NCBI GenBank assembly: GCA_039881045.1
Contig: JAYWVB010000018.1
Span: 62,001-126,000 of the forward strand
DNA length: 64,000 bases
Source: Chaetomium olivaceum
Taxonomy: Eukaryota; Ascomycota; Sordariomycetes; Sordariales; Chaetomiaceae
Direction: 5' to 3'
Shown here: in pieces, positions 45,431 to 56,608 of the stretch
Numbering within the stretch: position 1 is the stretch's first letter
Layout of the letters: the number at the start of each line of letters is the position of its first letter
Notes under the pieces: generated by a model
What the model was told of the DNA's origin: nothing
The model's input: the letters and a program-made list of their open reading frames with translations, nothing else
Databases searched by the model: none
Program-made: the position numbers and the translations under genes

Positions 45431-45854
45431 CATCTTTTTGGCCCAGCTCCATGGCTTCGTACGACGTCCTGAGGTTGGCACATGGCATGAAAAGGCGCCC
45501 TGGACAGGCGTACTTTTTTTTCTTTTTCCTTTTCACCTCAATGGATGAGGCTCCATAGTTGGTTGGACCCAGTGAGGAACTACATCTCTAATCTAATGGG
45601 AAGAGATGAGTGTCGTATGGGCCTGGGATTTCAGATCGCACCCTAATCGAGTTGTTCACCAAAGTGGCACCATTGAAATCATGGATGCAGTGAGAGACCC
45701 AGTTCGACGGCTGATTTCCGGGAAACCAGAAATAGGTCGCTGTAGTGAACGGGCAGGGGGCTGAGCAACCACAACTCCGCCACAAACGACCGACTTTCAA
45801 TTCCAAATTTGCAACCGACTACGACTTGGACTTCATCTCCATCCTCCAATAGCA

Positions 45855-46097
45855 ATGTGCACCCAGACGCACTACTGTTACAGCTGCGGCTGTAAGCAAA
45901 AAGGCGTGTTCGAGCAGTGCGACCGCCTCTTCGGCCTCGGCGCAAATCTACAATGCGCCATAACCAACAACGCGGACGAGACAGTTCGGAGCTACTGTTC
46001 TAAACACTTGTTGAAGGAAGGAAAAGGTGGCAAGGCGTATCACGGCTTAGACCAGCAGAACTCGAATCGGGATGGTGGTGGGAATGTATCAGCATAA
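45855..46097 (+). CDS. Small Cys-rich protein (80 aa), hypothetical
   Basis: The ATG at 45855 starts MCTQTHYCYSCGCKQKGVF. Cys/His spacing (CTQTHYCYSCGC ... EQC ... LQC ... YCSKH) suggests a zinc-binding fold like the short MCT...H..CGH proteins found in many Pezizomycotina, whose role is unknown. The C-terminus, KEGKGGKAYHGLDQQNS, is polar. There is no signal peptide. Single exon. Coding status rests only on this pattern. Confidence 0.45.
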   Translation: MCTQTHYCYSCGCKQKGVFEQCDRLFGLGANLQCAITNNADETVRSYCSKHLLKEGKGGKAYHGLDQQNSNRDGGGNVSA

Positions 46098-47327
46098 CTA
46101 GGAGGAGGACTCAAGGTGTGGCTCGATGGCGTGAAGGATGCTTTTGGTGGTGCAGAACGACAGCAGGTTAACTATTGGTTGGCTGGTCTACCGTCCATGG
46201 GTATTATCTGTCAACTCTAGTGGACTTAACGAAGTCCCTAAGTCCATATCCTTACGGAATAATCAGGCGGTGGTGATTCAAGTCCACGTGGACTTCGCTA
46301 TAAGCATTGTGTTCAAGTTATTTAGATTAGAATAGTTCACTCTCCTCTCGTGCAGTTAGGTCCGGCCAGGCTTCAACCACTTTGAACAGACCTGGTGAAC
46401 CAGACCCTAGGAGGGAGTGGATAGAGCTCATGAGTAAGAAGCGAGAAATAAGAAGTTCGGGCAAGTTGTGGGTTTTGAGTCAGACAAACACCGTAGAGGT
46501 GAAGGAGAACGAGGTTCATACAAGGGCCAGGGGCTGTAGGGCTCGGGCTGACTACGGGTCACCTCGGTCCACACCGGACTCAACCCGTTAATCATTGTGT
46601 GCTACTTCGGAGCTTCAGTTTCTGCCCCGCTCCGTATTATTCCGAAGTGGTTGCCGTTGATTAATGAAGGATGGTTGCATCTTCTAAGCGCCACCAAGCT
46701 CTAAGCACGTTTTCTACGTATGTGCGGGGAAAGCGGAGTTGAAAGTGTGCTCCCAGTACCTATCTCCGCTGTAAGACATGTAAGAGTCCGAGTCCCAACA
46801 GATTCCATCACGCCACCCAAGGCGTTTTACAAGATTGTCTAGAATTTGAAAAAGTAAAACCATCTTATTACAATCTCTCTTTCATGCCAACAGTTATCTT
46901 TCTTCTCTTTTTAGATCTCGGCGCTCGCCTGTGTCTAACCCAGCCGCCTTGATGTGCAATCCTCACCCGGTATAGCAGCCGTGTGTCATTCCGAACAACA
47001 TAAACTTAGATACAGATAGCCACAAGCCACCACCCCTTCAAACAGTCTCTGATGGACACGTTTCTCCTCGCTGGTTAAATCCCGGAGCGGTGAAATTGAC
47101 AGCTGCAAAAAGGCTACGACTATTGTATCCCGCTGTCACCGTCAACGTTACCGCCAATCCCTTTTTGATCCCTCCCACGCGTGCCTCAGTGTTTTCACCG
47201 ACAATTATCAACAAGTACCTACTGTCTCCAACGCCCTTCTAGGACGGGGAAGGCCCCCGAGGTTTCTTCCTGCTACGTTTAACATTCTCGGTAAGTCATA
47301 CAGGATCAACAAGGTATTCGCGCCAAC
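46098..47327. other. Intergenic, 1.2 kb, no gene seen
   Basis: Only short shadow ORFs; nothing supported. Confidence 0.5.
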
Positions 47328-48761
47328 TTACATCGGAGTCTTTGGAGGCAGTTTCTCCTCGAGTCTGCTACTATCTCGTATCTCTTCACCCGGAGTCTCC
47401 GCTTCAACCACGGGTTCGGACAAGACAAACGGCTGCTCCCTCGCCCAAGGAAAGCGAATGACCACCTTGATTTCCAGCTGTTGGTCAAATCGCTCGTACG
47501 CCTTTGGGGCATCCTCGATCCCAATTTGCGACGTCACAATCCAGCCCAACTTTGCTCTGCCGCTTTTGACTAGCTCAAAAGCCGCCGGCATAATGTTATA
47601 GAGCGAGGGGTGGATAGGGCCAGACCCAATAGCCAAACATTTCTTGAATATCTCTGGGATGGCGATCGGCAAGTCTTTGTCCATCGACTCACCGCGCGGC
47701 GCCCCCGCTGACTTCTCCTGGGCGATGTACGCACCCACGATCCCAATCCCACCATTGTACTTGGTCACCCGGATGGCCTCCTGCAAAACATAGTTCTGCT
47801 GCGGCTTGAGATAATGATTAACGCACTCCTGGCCAATGCAATCCACACTCCTTTCCACCCCAAGCGGTTGCCGGCGCAGGATCTGCTCACTCGCTGTGCC
47901 GGCGTCTGAGCTAAAATCGATGGGAATCGCGCCGATCGAGGCAGCCTTGTCGAGGCGGTCGCGCACGTGGTCGATGGCGTAGACCTTGGACGCGCCGCGG
48001 AGGATAGCCGCATAGGCGCACAGCAGGCCGACGGGGCCCGCGCCGAACACGGCTACCGAGTCGCCGGCCTGGAAGTGTGCGTAGTTGAGCCCGGCCCAGG
48101 CCGTAATGAAAACGTCGGTTAGGAAGAGCCAGTCGAGATCGGAGGAGAAGTCGTCGGGGATGGCGACCAGTGAGTCATCCGCAAAGGGGACGTGTAGGTA
48201 TTCGGCTTGGGCTCCGCCGTCTGCGCTGAAGTCTGGTCCTGCGCCGTAGAGATGCCCTAGCTCTTCAAGGCGTTTGTTGATGGAGAAGAAGCCGCAGTTG
48301 GCCGCGCAGGGGATGAGCACCCTGTCTCCGACTTTGAAGTGTTCTATGGCATGGCCGACCTCAACAATGACGCCGACGCCTTCATGGCCCATCGTCCAGG
48401 GCGGGGTTGAACTTCCAAAGTTACCGTGGTAGGTGTGCAGGTCCGTTCCACAGATGGCTGCGGTGGTGATGCGGACAATGGCGTCTTGGCTATGGATGAT
48501 CTCGGGCCTTGGAATATTGCGGACTACCATTTCGTAGGGCTTGCCTTCCCAGACGACAGCACGCATTGTCTTCTTCCCGAGACGGGCCCCTCTTCCTTGG
48601 ATGCCGCTAGAGGATGACATACTCAGGGAGGGTTGTTCGGAGTTTGGAAATATTAAGCTGCTAAATACGCTGTGCAACCTGGCAATGATGAGTCGGCACA
48701 CCAAAAAGAACAGTCTGCACACCAACTTGAATAGCGTCCATACCAAGGTGAAGAGATGCAT
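47328..48761 (-). CDS. Zinc-type alcohol dehydrogenase (MDR), formaldehyde-dehydrogenase-like
   Basis: Medium-chain dehydrogenase/reductase using NAD(P). The single ORF has two possible starts. The ATG at 48761 gives a hydrophobic leader (LFTLVWTLFKLVCRLFFLVC) that could be a membrane anchor. The ATG at 48620 (MSSSSGIQGRGARLG) gives a soluble protein and fits homologues better. Catalytic zinc ligands: Cys in AAICGTDLHTYHG and His-Glu in TMGHEGVG. The lobe that normally holds four structural-zinc Cys keeps only CAANC, so structural zinc is probably absent. The Rossmann motif is VAVFGAGPVGLLCAYAA. GGIGIVGAYIAQEK and a long acidic C-terminus follow. It resembles glutathione-independent formaldehyde/threonine dehydrogenase relatives. 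Substrate open. Clean frame. Confidence 0.88.
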   Translation of the reverse strand: MHLFTLVWTLFKLVCRLFFLVCRLIIARLHSVFSSLIFPNSEQPSLSMSSSSGIQGRGARLGKKTMRAVVWEGKPYEMVVRNIPRPEIIHSQDAIVRITTAAICGTDLHTYHGNFGSSTPPWTMGHEGVGVIVEVGHAIEHFKVGDRVLIPCAANCGFFSINKRLEELGHLYGAGPDFSADGGAQAEYLHVPFADDSLVAIPDDFSSDLDWLFLTDVFITAWAGLNYAHFQAGDSVAVFGAGPVGLLCAYAAILRGASKVYAIDHVRDRLDKAASIGAIPIDFSSDAGTASEQILRRQPLGVERSVDCIGQECVNHYLKPQQNYVLQEAIRVTKYNGGIGIVGAYIAQEKSAGAPRGESMDKDLPIAIPEIFKKCLAIGSGPIHPSLYNIMPAAFELVKSGRAKLGWIVTSQIGIEDAPKAYERFDQQLEIKVVIRFPWAREQPFVLSEPVVEAETPGEEIRDSSRLEEKLPPKTPM

Positions 48762-49478
48762 GAGACAAAGGTAAAGATTCGTCTGATCAACAACTTCGTG
48801 GTGTCTTATGTATTGCTCGTCATGCTCTGCGTCATAACTCCGGACCTTTCACTTGGCCCACTTACCACCCCAACCCAACTCCAACAAGGCCCCTCCTGGG
48901 AACGATCCATCTATGACCTTTCTTCTTCGCCCAATCTTGTCCCGGATCCTACAAACTCGGGATTGTTGATGATTGTTTGCAGAACGAAAGAAAACGGCGG
49001 CTTGAGCTGTAAACTCTCCGTGTTATTTGGTGATGGTGTCCTTCTGACTCGACCACGTGGTAGACAGCATCCGGTAGTCCTAAGTTGGTCATAAATATTT
49101 TTAGAGATAGCAAACGCCGATGCTGGTAGGTTCGTCGTTGGGCCAGGTGAGCGTGGGTTTGCAATTTTACAAGGCTCGGGTGTCACTATGTCCTCGCTGA
49201 CGTACCATCACGGGTGTTGAGTCTTCCGGTATGATGGTTGGTCCGATACTTGACGTTGCATAATTTGCTGAACTTCGTCTCCTTGGACGAAGTTCCGCGG
49301 GTACCGCGGTTCTTGGATAGTAGGTAGGGCTTGAACAAGGCAAGGAAGTGATAATTAGACAAAATCTGACTTTGACACACAGGATCAAAATGTTGCTTGA
49401 GGTGTTTCCAAGACGCAGCTACTTGATATCGTACATATATCCTAAAACTGTATTCAAGTTCCCGAATGTCAACGAATC
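48762..49478. other. Intergenic, no gene seen
   Basis: Upstream of the dehydrogenase and 3' flank of the sugar transporter. No supported gene. Confidence 0.5.
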
Positions 49479-51215
49479 TTAAACATGCTCGCCGTGGACA
49501 AGTTCCTTCGGCTTATCCGTTTCACTCGCATCATCGATAGCGGAAGCATCCGACCGTCCCCTCTCACGGAGAACATCCCCATGTTTGCGGTACGCCCGTT
49601 CCATATCCCAATTAAATGGTTTATTGGTAGAGAATAGGGCGTCAATTGACTCGAGGGATCTATTGGCCGTCTCGGGGTAAACTGTCCGAACAGAAATAAT
49701 TAGCACCGATGCCTTTGATATCACACGTTCGTCAAGGGTACATAGGCCAACTTACACAAGTAAATAATGGGTATCCACAACAAATTCAACCCGGCGAAGA
49801 GAAAGTATGTCCTGTTCTCCAACTTTTCGAACATGATGGGGTTGACCAGAACCGTCCAGCCGACGCCGATGGCCCAGCCCGTGATACCGAAGCCGTTGCC
49901 CTGCGCCCGCATGTCCGACGGCCAAATCTCTGTCGGCACCAAAAAGGCCACGGTACCCCACGTCGCGGCGTAACAGATGTTAAACAGGAAGAGCATGGCG
50001 ACGGCGGCGGGGGCGAAGGATGAGGCGCGTTCGGGATTGGCCCGGGAAGCCTCGTAGACGCTTGCGGCCACCAGATTCACCACGAACAAGCCGAAGGAGC
50101 CGCCCATGAGACAGGCGCGGCGGCCGAGCCGGTCGACAATCTGCGCGCTGATAATGGTGCCCACGATGCCGACCGTGTTGAGCCCGCCAGCTAGGCCGTT
50201 TTGTGTGAGTTCGCTATAGCCCGCCGCGGAGAGCAGCACGGGGGAATAGGCCGTCACAGCGGTGATGCCACTCCAGGACGCCATGATCTGAAGCCACATG
50301 CAGAGCCATGCCCTGCGGCCCAGGTGATGGCCGGACTTGCCACCCCGGCCGGCGAGGATCTTGGCAAATTGAACTGGGGAACTCTTCTGGCTGTCCTTGG
50401 CCACGGCTGCGATTTCGAGGAACTCCTGCTCCACTTCGGAGTTGTAGCTCCCACGGACGTGTGTGAGTACCTCTCGTGCGTCGTCGAGCCGGCCGGCTGA
50501 GGCCAGGTAGCGAGGGCTGTCGGGGAGAAGTTTGATGCCGGCGAGCAGCAGGAGAGCAGGGAAGCATTGGAATGCGAGGAGGAAACGCCATCGGACCTCA
50601 GAGTACCCGTTGTCGACGAAGGCCAGCCCGAACGAGATCCAATAGGCGACAGCGATGCCCAGGTAGTTGGCGATGAACACGTATCCCAGATATCCTCCAC
50701 GGTGCGTTGCTGTGGACGTCTCGGAGACAAGGACGGGGGTGATGCCGGTCAGGGCGCCGGTGCCTACGCCCGTGATTACGCGTGCTACAAGCATGAAGTC
50801 GCTCGACTGTATTGCCGCTTGAAGGGCGCCACCTATGAGGGCAAAGATGGCTGCGAAAAAGAGCCTAGTTTGACTGTCAGCTACAGCGTTCTCCGGATAG
50901 CTCGAAGAAAGGGTCCAGGGCAAACGCTCACCCGTTGATCCGCCCTATCCTGTCCGCGGCCCAGCCGCCAGCAAAGCAGCCGAAGATGCAGCCAAGGTAA
51001 TAGATTGACACGATGCCTCCTTGATGAACAGTGTCCGTGACGGTACCATCTGGCTGACCGATGCCAACCTCGGTAACATAGCGAGGAGAGCTGTTCACTC
51101 CTCCCATAACACCCTGGTCATATCCTTCAAAGAATATGCTGATTAAGGAGAAGGTCTGGATAGCAACATTCAGTTGGCGAGGGGATAGCCTCTTCCAGAG
51201 GGTGGTGTAGCCCAT
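49479..51215 (-). CDS. MFS sugar transporter
   Basis: Hexose/pentose-type transporter of the plasma membrane. The ATG at 51215 (MGYTTLWKRLSPRQLN) is chosen over an upstream in-frame ATG because it fits the family N-terminus. TM1 reads FFEGYDQGVMGGVNSS. GGWAADRIGRING ends exon 1, which is spliced (GTGAGC...ACTAG, about 50935-50877) to LFFAAIFALIGGALQA. The signature LLPDSPRYLASAGRLDDARE follows TM6. The loop-8 motif is IVDRLGRRACLMG, and VPTEIWPSDMRAQGNG and YPETANRSLESIDALF are the C-terminal signatures. The second intron (GTAAGT...GACAG, about 49745-49682) splits FYPET. The frame is clean and the length normal. Substrate unknown; the tail is hydrophilic. Confidence 0.92.
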
Positions 51216-51944
51216 GATGATCGCGGTTGGGGTTGCGAAAGAAGCCCGATGGCACTGAGGAGGAAGAGCGCCTGGGTTTTTGAAGGAGGATGAAGATGTC
51301 CGTTTGCAGAGCACGGAGACTGAACCGACTTATGTCTCCCGCTCACCCGGCATCGTGGCGTTCGCCGTGTCCCTGAGCCAAGAAGAAGTTGAGGTGCCGA
51401 GACCTCCAGTTCCGGCGACATGGCACGCTAACGTAGAGGCACGTCGGCACGAGTCAATATCCCCAACCAACTGCATGCCCCAGAGGAGACCCCGGACCCC
51501 GCAAAGGCCCCAGGCCACCGATGGCACCGAATATCTGAGAGATGACATCTGTGGAGTGCGCGACGATCAACGGTGAATTCCTATGTTTTGATTCGCCCAT
51601 TTCCCGGAAATGCCGAAGTCGCCACTCAAGCGTGTAGCCGTGTAAGCGTGTAAGCGTGTACCCGCATCGCCGTCACCGCTTAACCGCTTAACCGTCCTCC
51701 CTACCACCGAAGGGGTGTCACATCGCGAGAAAATGAGGATCCCATCATGGCAAAATGGGGTCAATGACTAACCACGTGCGAATCGGAGGTGTCATACTAT
51801 CGAGAGTGGCGTCTTTTCTTATCGAATGACTCGGGCATTATCCGAATGTTCCTGTCCTGAAGTGCTGAAATAGCAGCCCAGTTCTCACCTGCAGCTAACA
51901 CACCATCAACCACCCTTGTGTGTTCGGTTCAAGACGTTAAAGAA
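51216..51944. other. Divergent intergenic region, transporter/AnmK
   Basis: Shared 5' region of the sugar transporter and the AnmK gene. It contains a short direct repeat, three copies of a CGTGTARSC-type unit at about 51629-51664. No other site could be recognised. Confidence 0.5.
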
Positions 51945-53389
51945 ATGGCTCAAAGCGCCCAAGCAAGCGCCAATGTTGCGGAAGGCGGGAAACCAGCAGC
52001 CGGGCAGCCGCTGGAGCTGACTGTGTTGGGCATGAATAGCGGGACATCAATGGTAAGCGCCCAGCAGGCGGCAGCAGGTTCGGAGAAAGCCAAACTAACT
52101 GAAGAAAGGATGGCATCGATTGCGCATTGTGTCACTTCCGGCAGGAAACACCCGACTCGCCGATGCACTTCTCTCTCCTAAAGTATGGAGAAGTACCACT
52201 GGACCTTGAGCTGAAGAAGCGAGTGCTATCCATCATCAAGCACGACAAGACATCCGCTTCCGAACTGTCCGAAGTCAACGTCCACCTTGGAGAGACATTC
52301 GCCTCTGCGGCCATCCAGTTTTGCAAGGACAACGATGTCGACATCAAATGCATCGACGCCATCGGCTCCCACGGCCAAACAATCTGGCTGGCGAGCATGC
52401 CGGACGCCGGCATCCCCAAGTCGGCGCTGACCATGGCTGAAGGCACAATCATCGCATCAAGGACAGGACTCACAACCGTGACCGACTTCCGAATTTCTGA
52501 CCAGGCCGCCGGGCGACAAGGCGCACCACTAATCGCCTTCTTCGACGCCCTTCTCCTGCACCACCCGGGCAAGCTCCGCGCCTGCCAAAACATTGGCGGC
52601 ATCGCCAACGTGTGTTTCATCCCTCCCGAAGGCCCCGATCGAGCCTACGATTTCGACACCGGTCCAGGAAACGCGCTTATCGACGCTGTGGTCCGTCACT
52701 ACACCGATGGAGCGCTCGAATACGATCGCGACGGCGTGATGGGCAAGCGCGGTACAGTCAACCAGGACATGGTGGACCGCTTCCTGGCCCGCATCCCCTA
52801 TTTCAGCTGGGACCCGCCTAAGACCACTGGGCGGGAGGTCTTCCGCGACACGCTCGCGGATGATTTGGTCAGGGAGGGCGCCGAGCTGGGGATGTCGGCG
52901 GACGATGTAGTGGCCACCGTCACACGGATCACGGCGCAGGCCATTGTCGACCACTGGCGGCGGTATGGGCCGCAGGACCGCGCTGTGGACGAGGTGTTTA
53001 TGTGTGGTGGCGGGGCGTACAACCCTAACATTACGGACTACATGAAGGAGCAGTTGCCGGGGGTCAAGATGTTCATGTTGGATGATGCCGGCATCCCGGG
53101 GGGAGCCAAGGAGGCGGTAACCTTTGCGTGGCAGGGCATGGAAGCTATTGTGGGGAGGAGCATACCGGTTCCGGACCGGGTGGAAACGCGGAGGCCGTAC
53201 GTGCTTGGGAAGGTCAACCCAGGAGCGAACTACCGAACGGTGATGAGGAAAGGGATACTGTTCGGTGGGAGCAGGGCGGAGCTGGAGCCTGTCAAGGAGA
53301 TGGTGAACTATGTGGACGGCAAGGTATTTGATATAAGTGGTAATGGAAAACTGGAAGGTTATGGCATGAAATACTCAAGGTATCCTTAG
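51945..53389 (+). CDS. anmK: Anhydro-N-acetylmuramic acid kinase (AnmK)
   Basis: The enzyme phosphorylates and hydrolyses 1,6-anhydro-MurNAc to MurNAc-6-phosphate, a step of bacterial wall recycling. ATG at 51945. Intron 52053-52108 (GTAAGC...ACTAACTGAAGAAAG) joins LTVLGMNSGTSM to DGIDCALCHF, rebuilding the family N-terminal GxxSGTSxDG motif. Other family blocks: AIGSHGQTIWL, VTDFRISDQAAGRQGAPL, CQNIGGIANVCFI, DFDTGPGNALIDA, and the catalytic-Asp region YDRDGVMGKRG. The C-terminal ATPase block is EVFMCGGGAYNPNI and AGIPGGAKEAVTFAW. All catalytic blocks are present. Fungi make no peptidoglycan, so the substrate must come from bacteria or be a different anhydro sugar. It is divergent from a sugar transporter, which is suggestive. 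Confidence 0.93.
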
Positions 53390-54043
53390 GTATCTGCTTC
53401 ATCACCGTCCTTTCAAGTCAGCAGGAAATAAACCTGGTTCTGTACCTACCTAGATCCCTATTCCCTAGGTACATGTAACAGTGAAAACGTTCCACAAAAG
53501 CAACTGCCGGAGGGGGGAGGTTCACCCGCCCAAGAACGAAACAGGGCGCAGAGGTCTGACCACTAAGAGCCGCATGTTTAACCCTCCTGCCTTCATTCAG
53601 TCATCTGGCTTATACAAAATGTTTAGGATGCGTCTACTCCGGCGTGTAATACCAGATCACAATGCCCCCTAACACTTTTGGAGTTACTCTCGCATGCCAT
53701 GGCGCCTCTTAGATTGTATTCTTTTTTGTCGAAGCCGGGTTGTTTGGCCCAACATATCATGCAACCAGTCAATGAAAAAGCAGAACGTAGCCACGGATAG
53801 TTACCCGGCTAAGGCCAAGTTTCGGATTCGTGCGGTGAACCAAACCCGGTAGTTGGCATTAGGATTGGGCTTTCCAAGCGACAGTAACAAACTTAGGTAA
53901 CTTCCAGCGGTCCCGCAAATAAACACGGTGTAATCAGGTAGATAGGACTCAATATTCAACTACTAGCCAGCGGAATATTTGGCCTTCGTGGTCCCCTAGT
54001 ACTTCACAAACCGAGAACCCGATGTCACACTATCATACCCCTC
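53390..54043. other. Intergenic, no gene seen
   Basis: Convergent 3' flanks of AnmK and the microsomal P450. Confidence 0.5.
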
Positions 54044-55924
54044 TCAGGTCCTCCGCGCCATACGCACGTCCAGCCCCTTCTGGCGCGGAAACCAACTATT
54101 AATCACCGTCCACTCGCGGTCCGGGTGCACCAGCTCGACATCATAGCGCAGCGCCAGCGTCGCGACGACCTTGTACACCTGCATAAGCCCCATGTGCTTG
54201 CCGAGGCACATCCTCGATCCCGCGCCAAAGCTCAGGTCCGTGTCGTTCATGGCGCGCAGGCGCTGCGCAAACGCCTGCTCGCTCTCGTCCTCGCCGCGCA
54301 GCCAGCGCTCGGGCCGGAAGGCGTGCGAGTCCGGGCCCCACACCTCCCGGTTGCGGTTGATGATGTAGGGGTTGAAGGCGAGGACGGTGCCCTGCGGAAC
54401 GGAGCTGTCGGGACTCCCTGCAGGCTGTGACCGCAGGCGCTGGCCGCCGGCAGGCACGTAACGCTCCAGCCCTAGCGAGACCCCGGGGAGGTATCGGACG
54501 GCCTCGCGGACAACCGCTTCGAGGTACGGCAGGCGGCGTGCCTCCTTGAAGTTCACAATGGGGTGCTCGTCAGTGAGGGCAAGGCCGGCGTTGGCCAGCT
54601 CGGCGCGTAGACGGGCCCACACGCCAGGCGTGCGCAGCGAGTAGTACAGAGCCGAGCGGATGGAGATGGCGGTAGTGTCAGCGCCCGCGGCCATGTTGAT
54701 CAGGACCCACCCCACAAGGTCGAGGTCCGTGATGGTCGGGTCGGCCGCCTTGGTCTCGATAAAGCGGTCGAGATAGTCGGGCTGCGTACGAGTTTTCTCG
54801 TCCTTTCGCGACGCATCGGCGCCCTTGTACCGCGCCATGATCCGACCCACGCAGGTTGTACCGAGAGCGCTCATGCCGCCAGGGCCCTTGAAGAGCCGTA
54901 CGAGACGGTTCTTTTCCAGCAGGCGGTCGAGGAATGGCATGCATCCCACCCATGAGAAGTAGTCCAGGATGTTGTCGGACCCACGGAGCGTGCCATCAAA
55001 GTCGGTGCCCGCGGCGAGGTAGCCGAGAGGTTGGGAAAACGTTACGGTACCTACGACGTCCCAAGCATCTGATCAAAGCCCGTCGAGGCTCGTTAGATTT
55101 CTTTCGTCTTTTTCTGTGATAGAGGGTACGGACATGTTGGGGGGGGGGGGGGGGAGGGGGGGAAAAAAGAGCGTACTAACAGTATAAAATCCAATCTCCG
55201 AGGTCAAAGTCCTTCCCGGTAACGCCATCAGTTGGAACAAATCTCTTGTCGAGTTCGCTACAGAGTTGCGTGATTGTCTCGTCTATGAGCGGTTCGAGAG
55301 AGGCAACACTTCCTGGGGAGTAGTACTTGGCGATCGGCTTTTTCTCGATCGCGTGCTTCTCCTCGTCATCCTGGCTAAAGAGGGTGTGTACAATCTTGCC
55401 GTCGATATAGACGCTGCTAGAGCTGTAGTAGCCAGTCTTCATATAAATGATGTTTTGTCAGAAACATGAGCTACATAACGGTACGTGTGGTGATGAGGGC
55501 TAAGTGTGAAACCTTTTTCCATTCCCCCTTGGTGCCGAAAACGGTTTTAATTAGCGTGGGATCGTCCACATCGAGGACGTTTGGTCCGATGCGTACAACT
55601 GGCCCGTACTTCTCATGAAGCCGGTCCAGGACGTGATGAAAGCTCCCTTGGGCGGTATGATACATTCGCCAAAGGTTGGTAAATCCTAGACACTACTAGT
55701 CAGATCAAAGAGATCAACAAGCTTCGAATTGGCCCGAAAGACGGGTTGGGAGCGTGAAGTTGCTTACTAGCCAGGAATGGACCTGGATACTGCCGCAGCG
55801 GAGAAGTGAGGTATGTGCCTAGGAAGTAGGCGAAAAGGACTACCAGACTCGCCAGCAAGTATTGCGTGAGCCCACTTGCTGCGAGTATCTGTCCCGGCAT
55901 GGGTAGCAGAACGTGGGCGCTCAT
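54044..55924 (-). CDS. Cytochrome P450, microsomal, pisatin-demethylase-like class
   Basis: Membrane monooxygenase of the endoplasmic reticulum. The ATG at 55924 gives an N-terminal anchor (ASGLTQYLLASLVVLFAYFL) and the Pro-rich hinge RQYPGPFLA. Introns near 55768-55685, 55511-55443 and 55181-55070 join cleanly: A|RFTNLWRMY, WKK|TGYYSSSSV and LYY|AWDVVGTVTF. The I-helix MAAGADTTAISIRS has the acid-alcohol pair. The K-helix ExxR is in LEAVVREAVRYLPG. The heme loop is FGAGSRMCLGKHMG. Length and signatures match fungal CYPs that detoxify or build secondary metabolites. The neighbouring Zn2Cys6 regulator could be its controller. The third intron holds a long poly-G tract on the + strand. Confidence 0.9.
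55139..55162 (+). repeat. Poly-G tract in a P450 intron
   Basis: Sixteen G, one A and seven G in a row. In the transcript this is a C-rich run between donor and acceptor. Such runs are prone to length errors in sequencing. Confidence 0.85.
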
Positions 55925-56608
55925 ATTTGCCAGTGTTTGTTAGGTAGTATCTGCTGGTATCTCCGTGGTGGGCCGTCGTAGGGCTTTAGTGCGAGGGGAA
56001 AGCCCGGGGACGAGCCTCGAGCACCGAAGATGCTACGAGGGAGTATTTGAAGCGGGGAAGTAATGGCTGCCACCTTACCCGTCTTGTCAATTTCTTGGAA
56101 AGCTTTCGGCTGCTGCAGGGGTCATGGCTATCCTGACATCCCCGCGCCAACAGGAGCAAAGGTACCGGCACCTCTTCGTGCCCAGTCCGCATACGGCTAC
56201 GGCGGTGTCTATAGATATCCGGATTAGTCCAAATTCTCACGCACTTGCAGCCATCTCCACAATTCCATTTGGATACGCCAAGGTTGCAGGTGACACCGCA
56301 CATCTGCTTGGTTCGTTAGCGCGTCACTTCAAGACCGGGGAGTTCTTGGCTAAAGTTCCAACTCAACGGCAAAACGGTGAACTTTTCAAATGAAAAATAA
56401 GTTTGCTGGAAGAGTCATTGACTCCTTTCAACGACTTTGAATATAGACTGCATCCTCTTACTATTTTGAACGGCCGCTACGCTGTCGAGGTAGAGTTGTC
56501 CCACCTTTGGACCAAGGCCCCGCCCATGTCTCAGGTATACGTTCGCGCGATCAACAAACGAACAGGGCTGACTTGTAAATCGACAAATGAATGGGTGCAA
56601 CGTGCACG
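55925..56608. other. Intergenic, no gene seen
   Basis: Between the P450 start and the 3' end of the Zn2Cys6 gene. Nothing supported. Confidence 0.5.
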
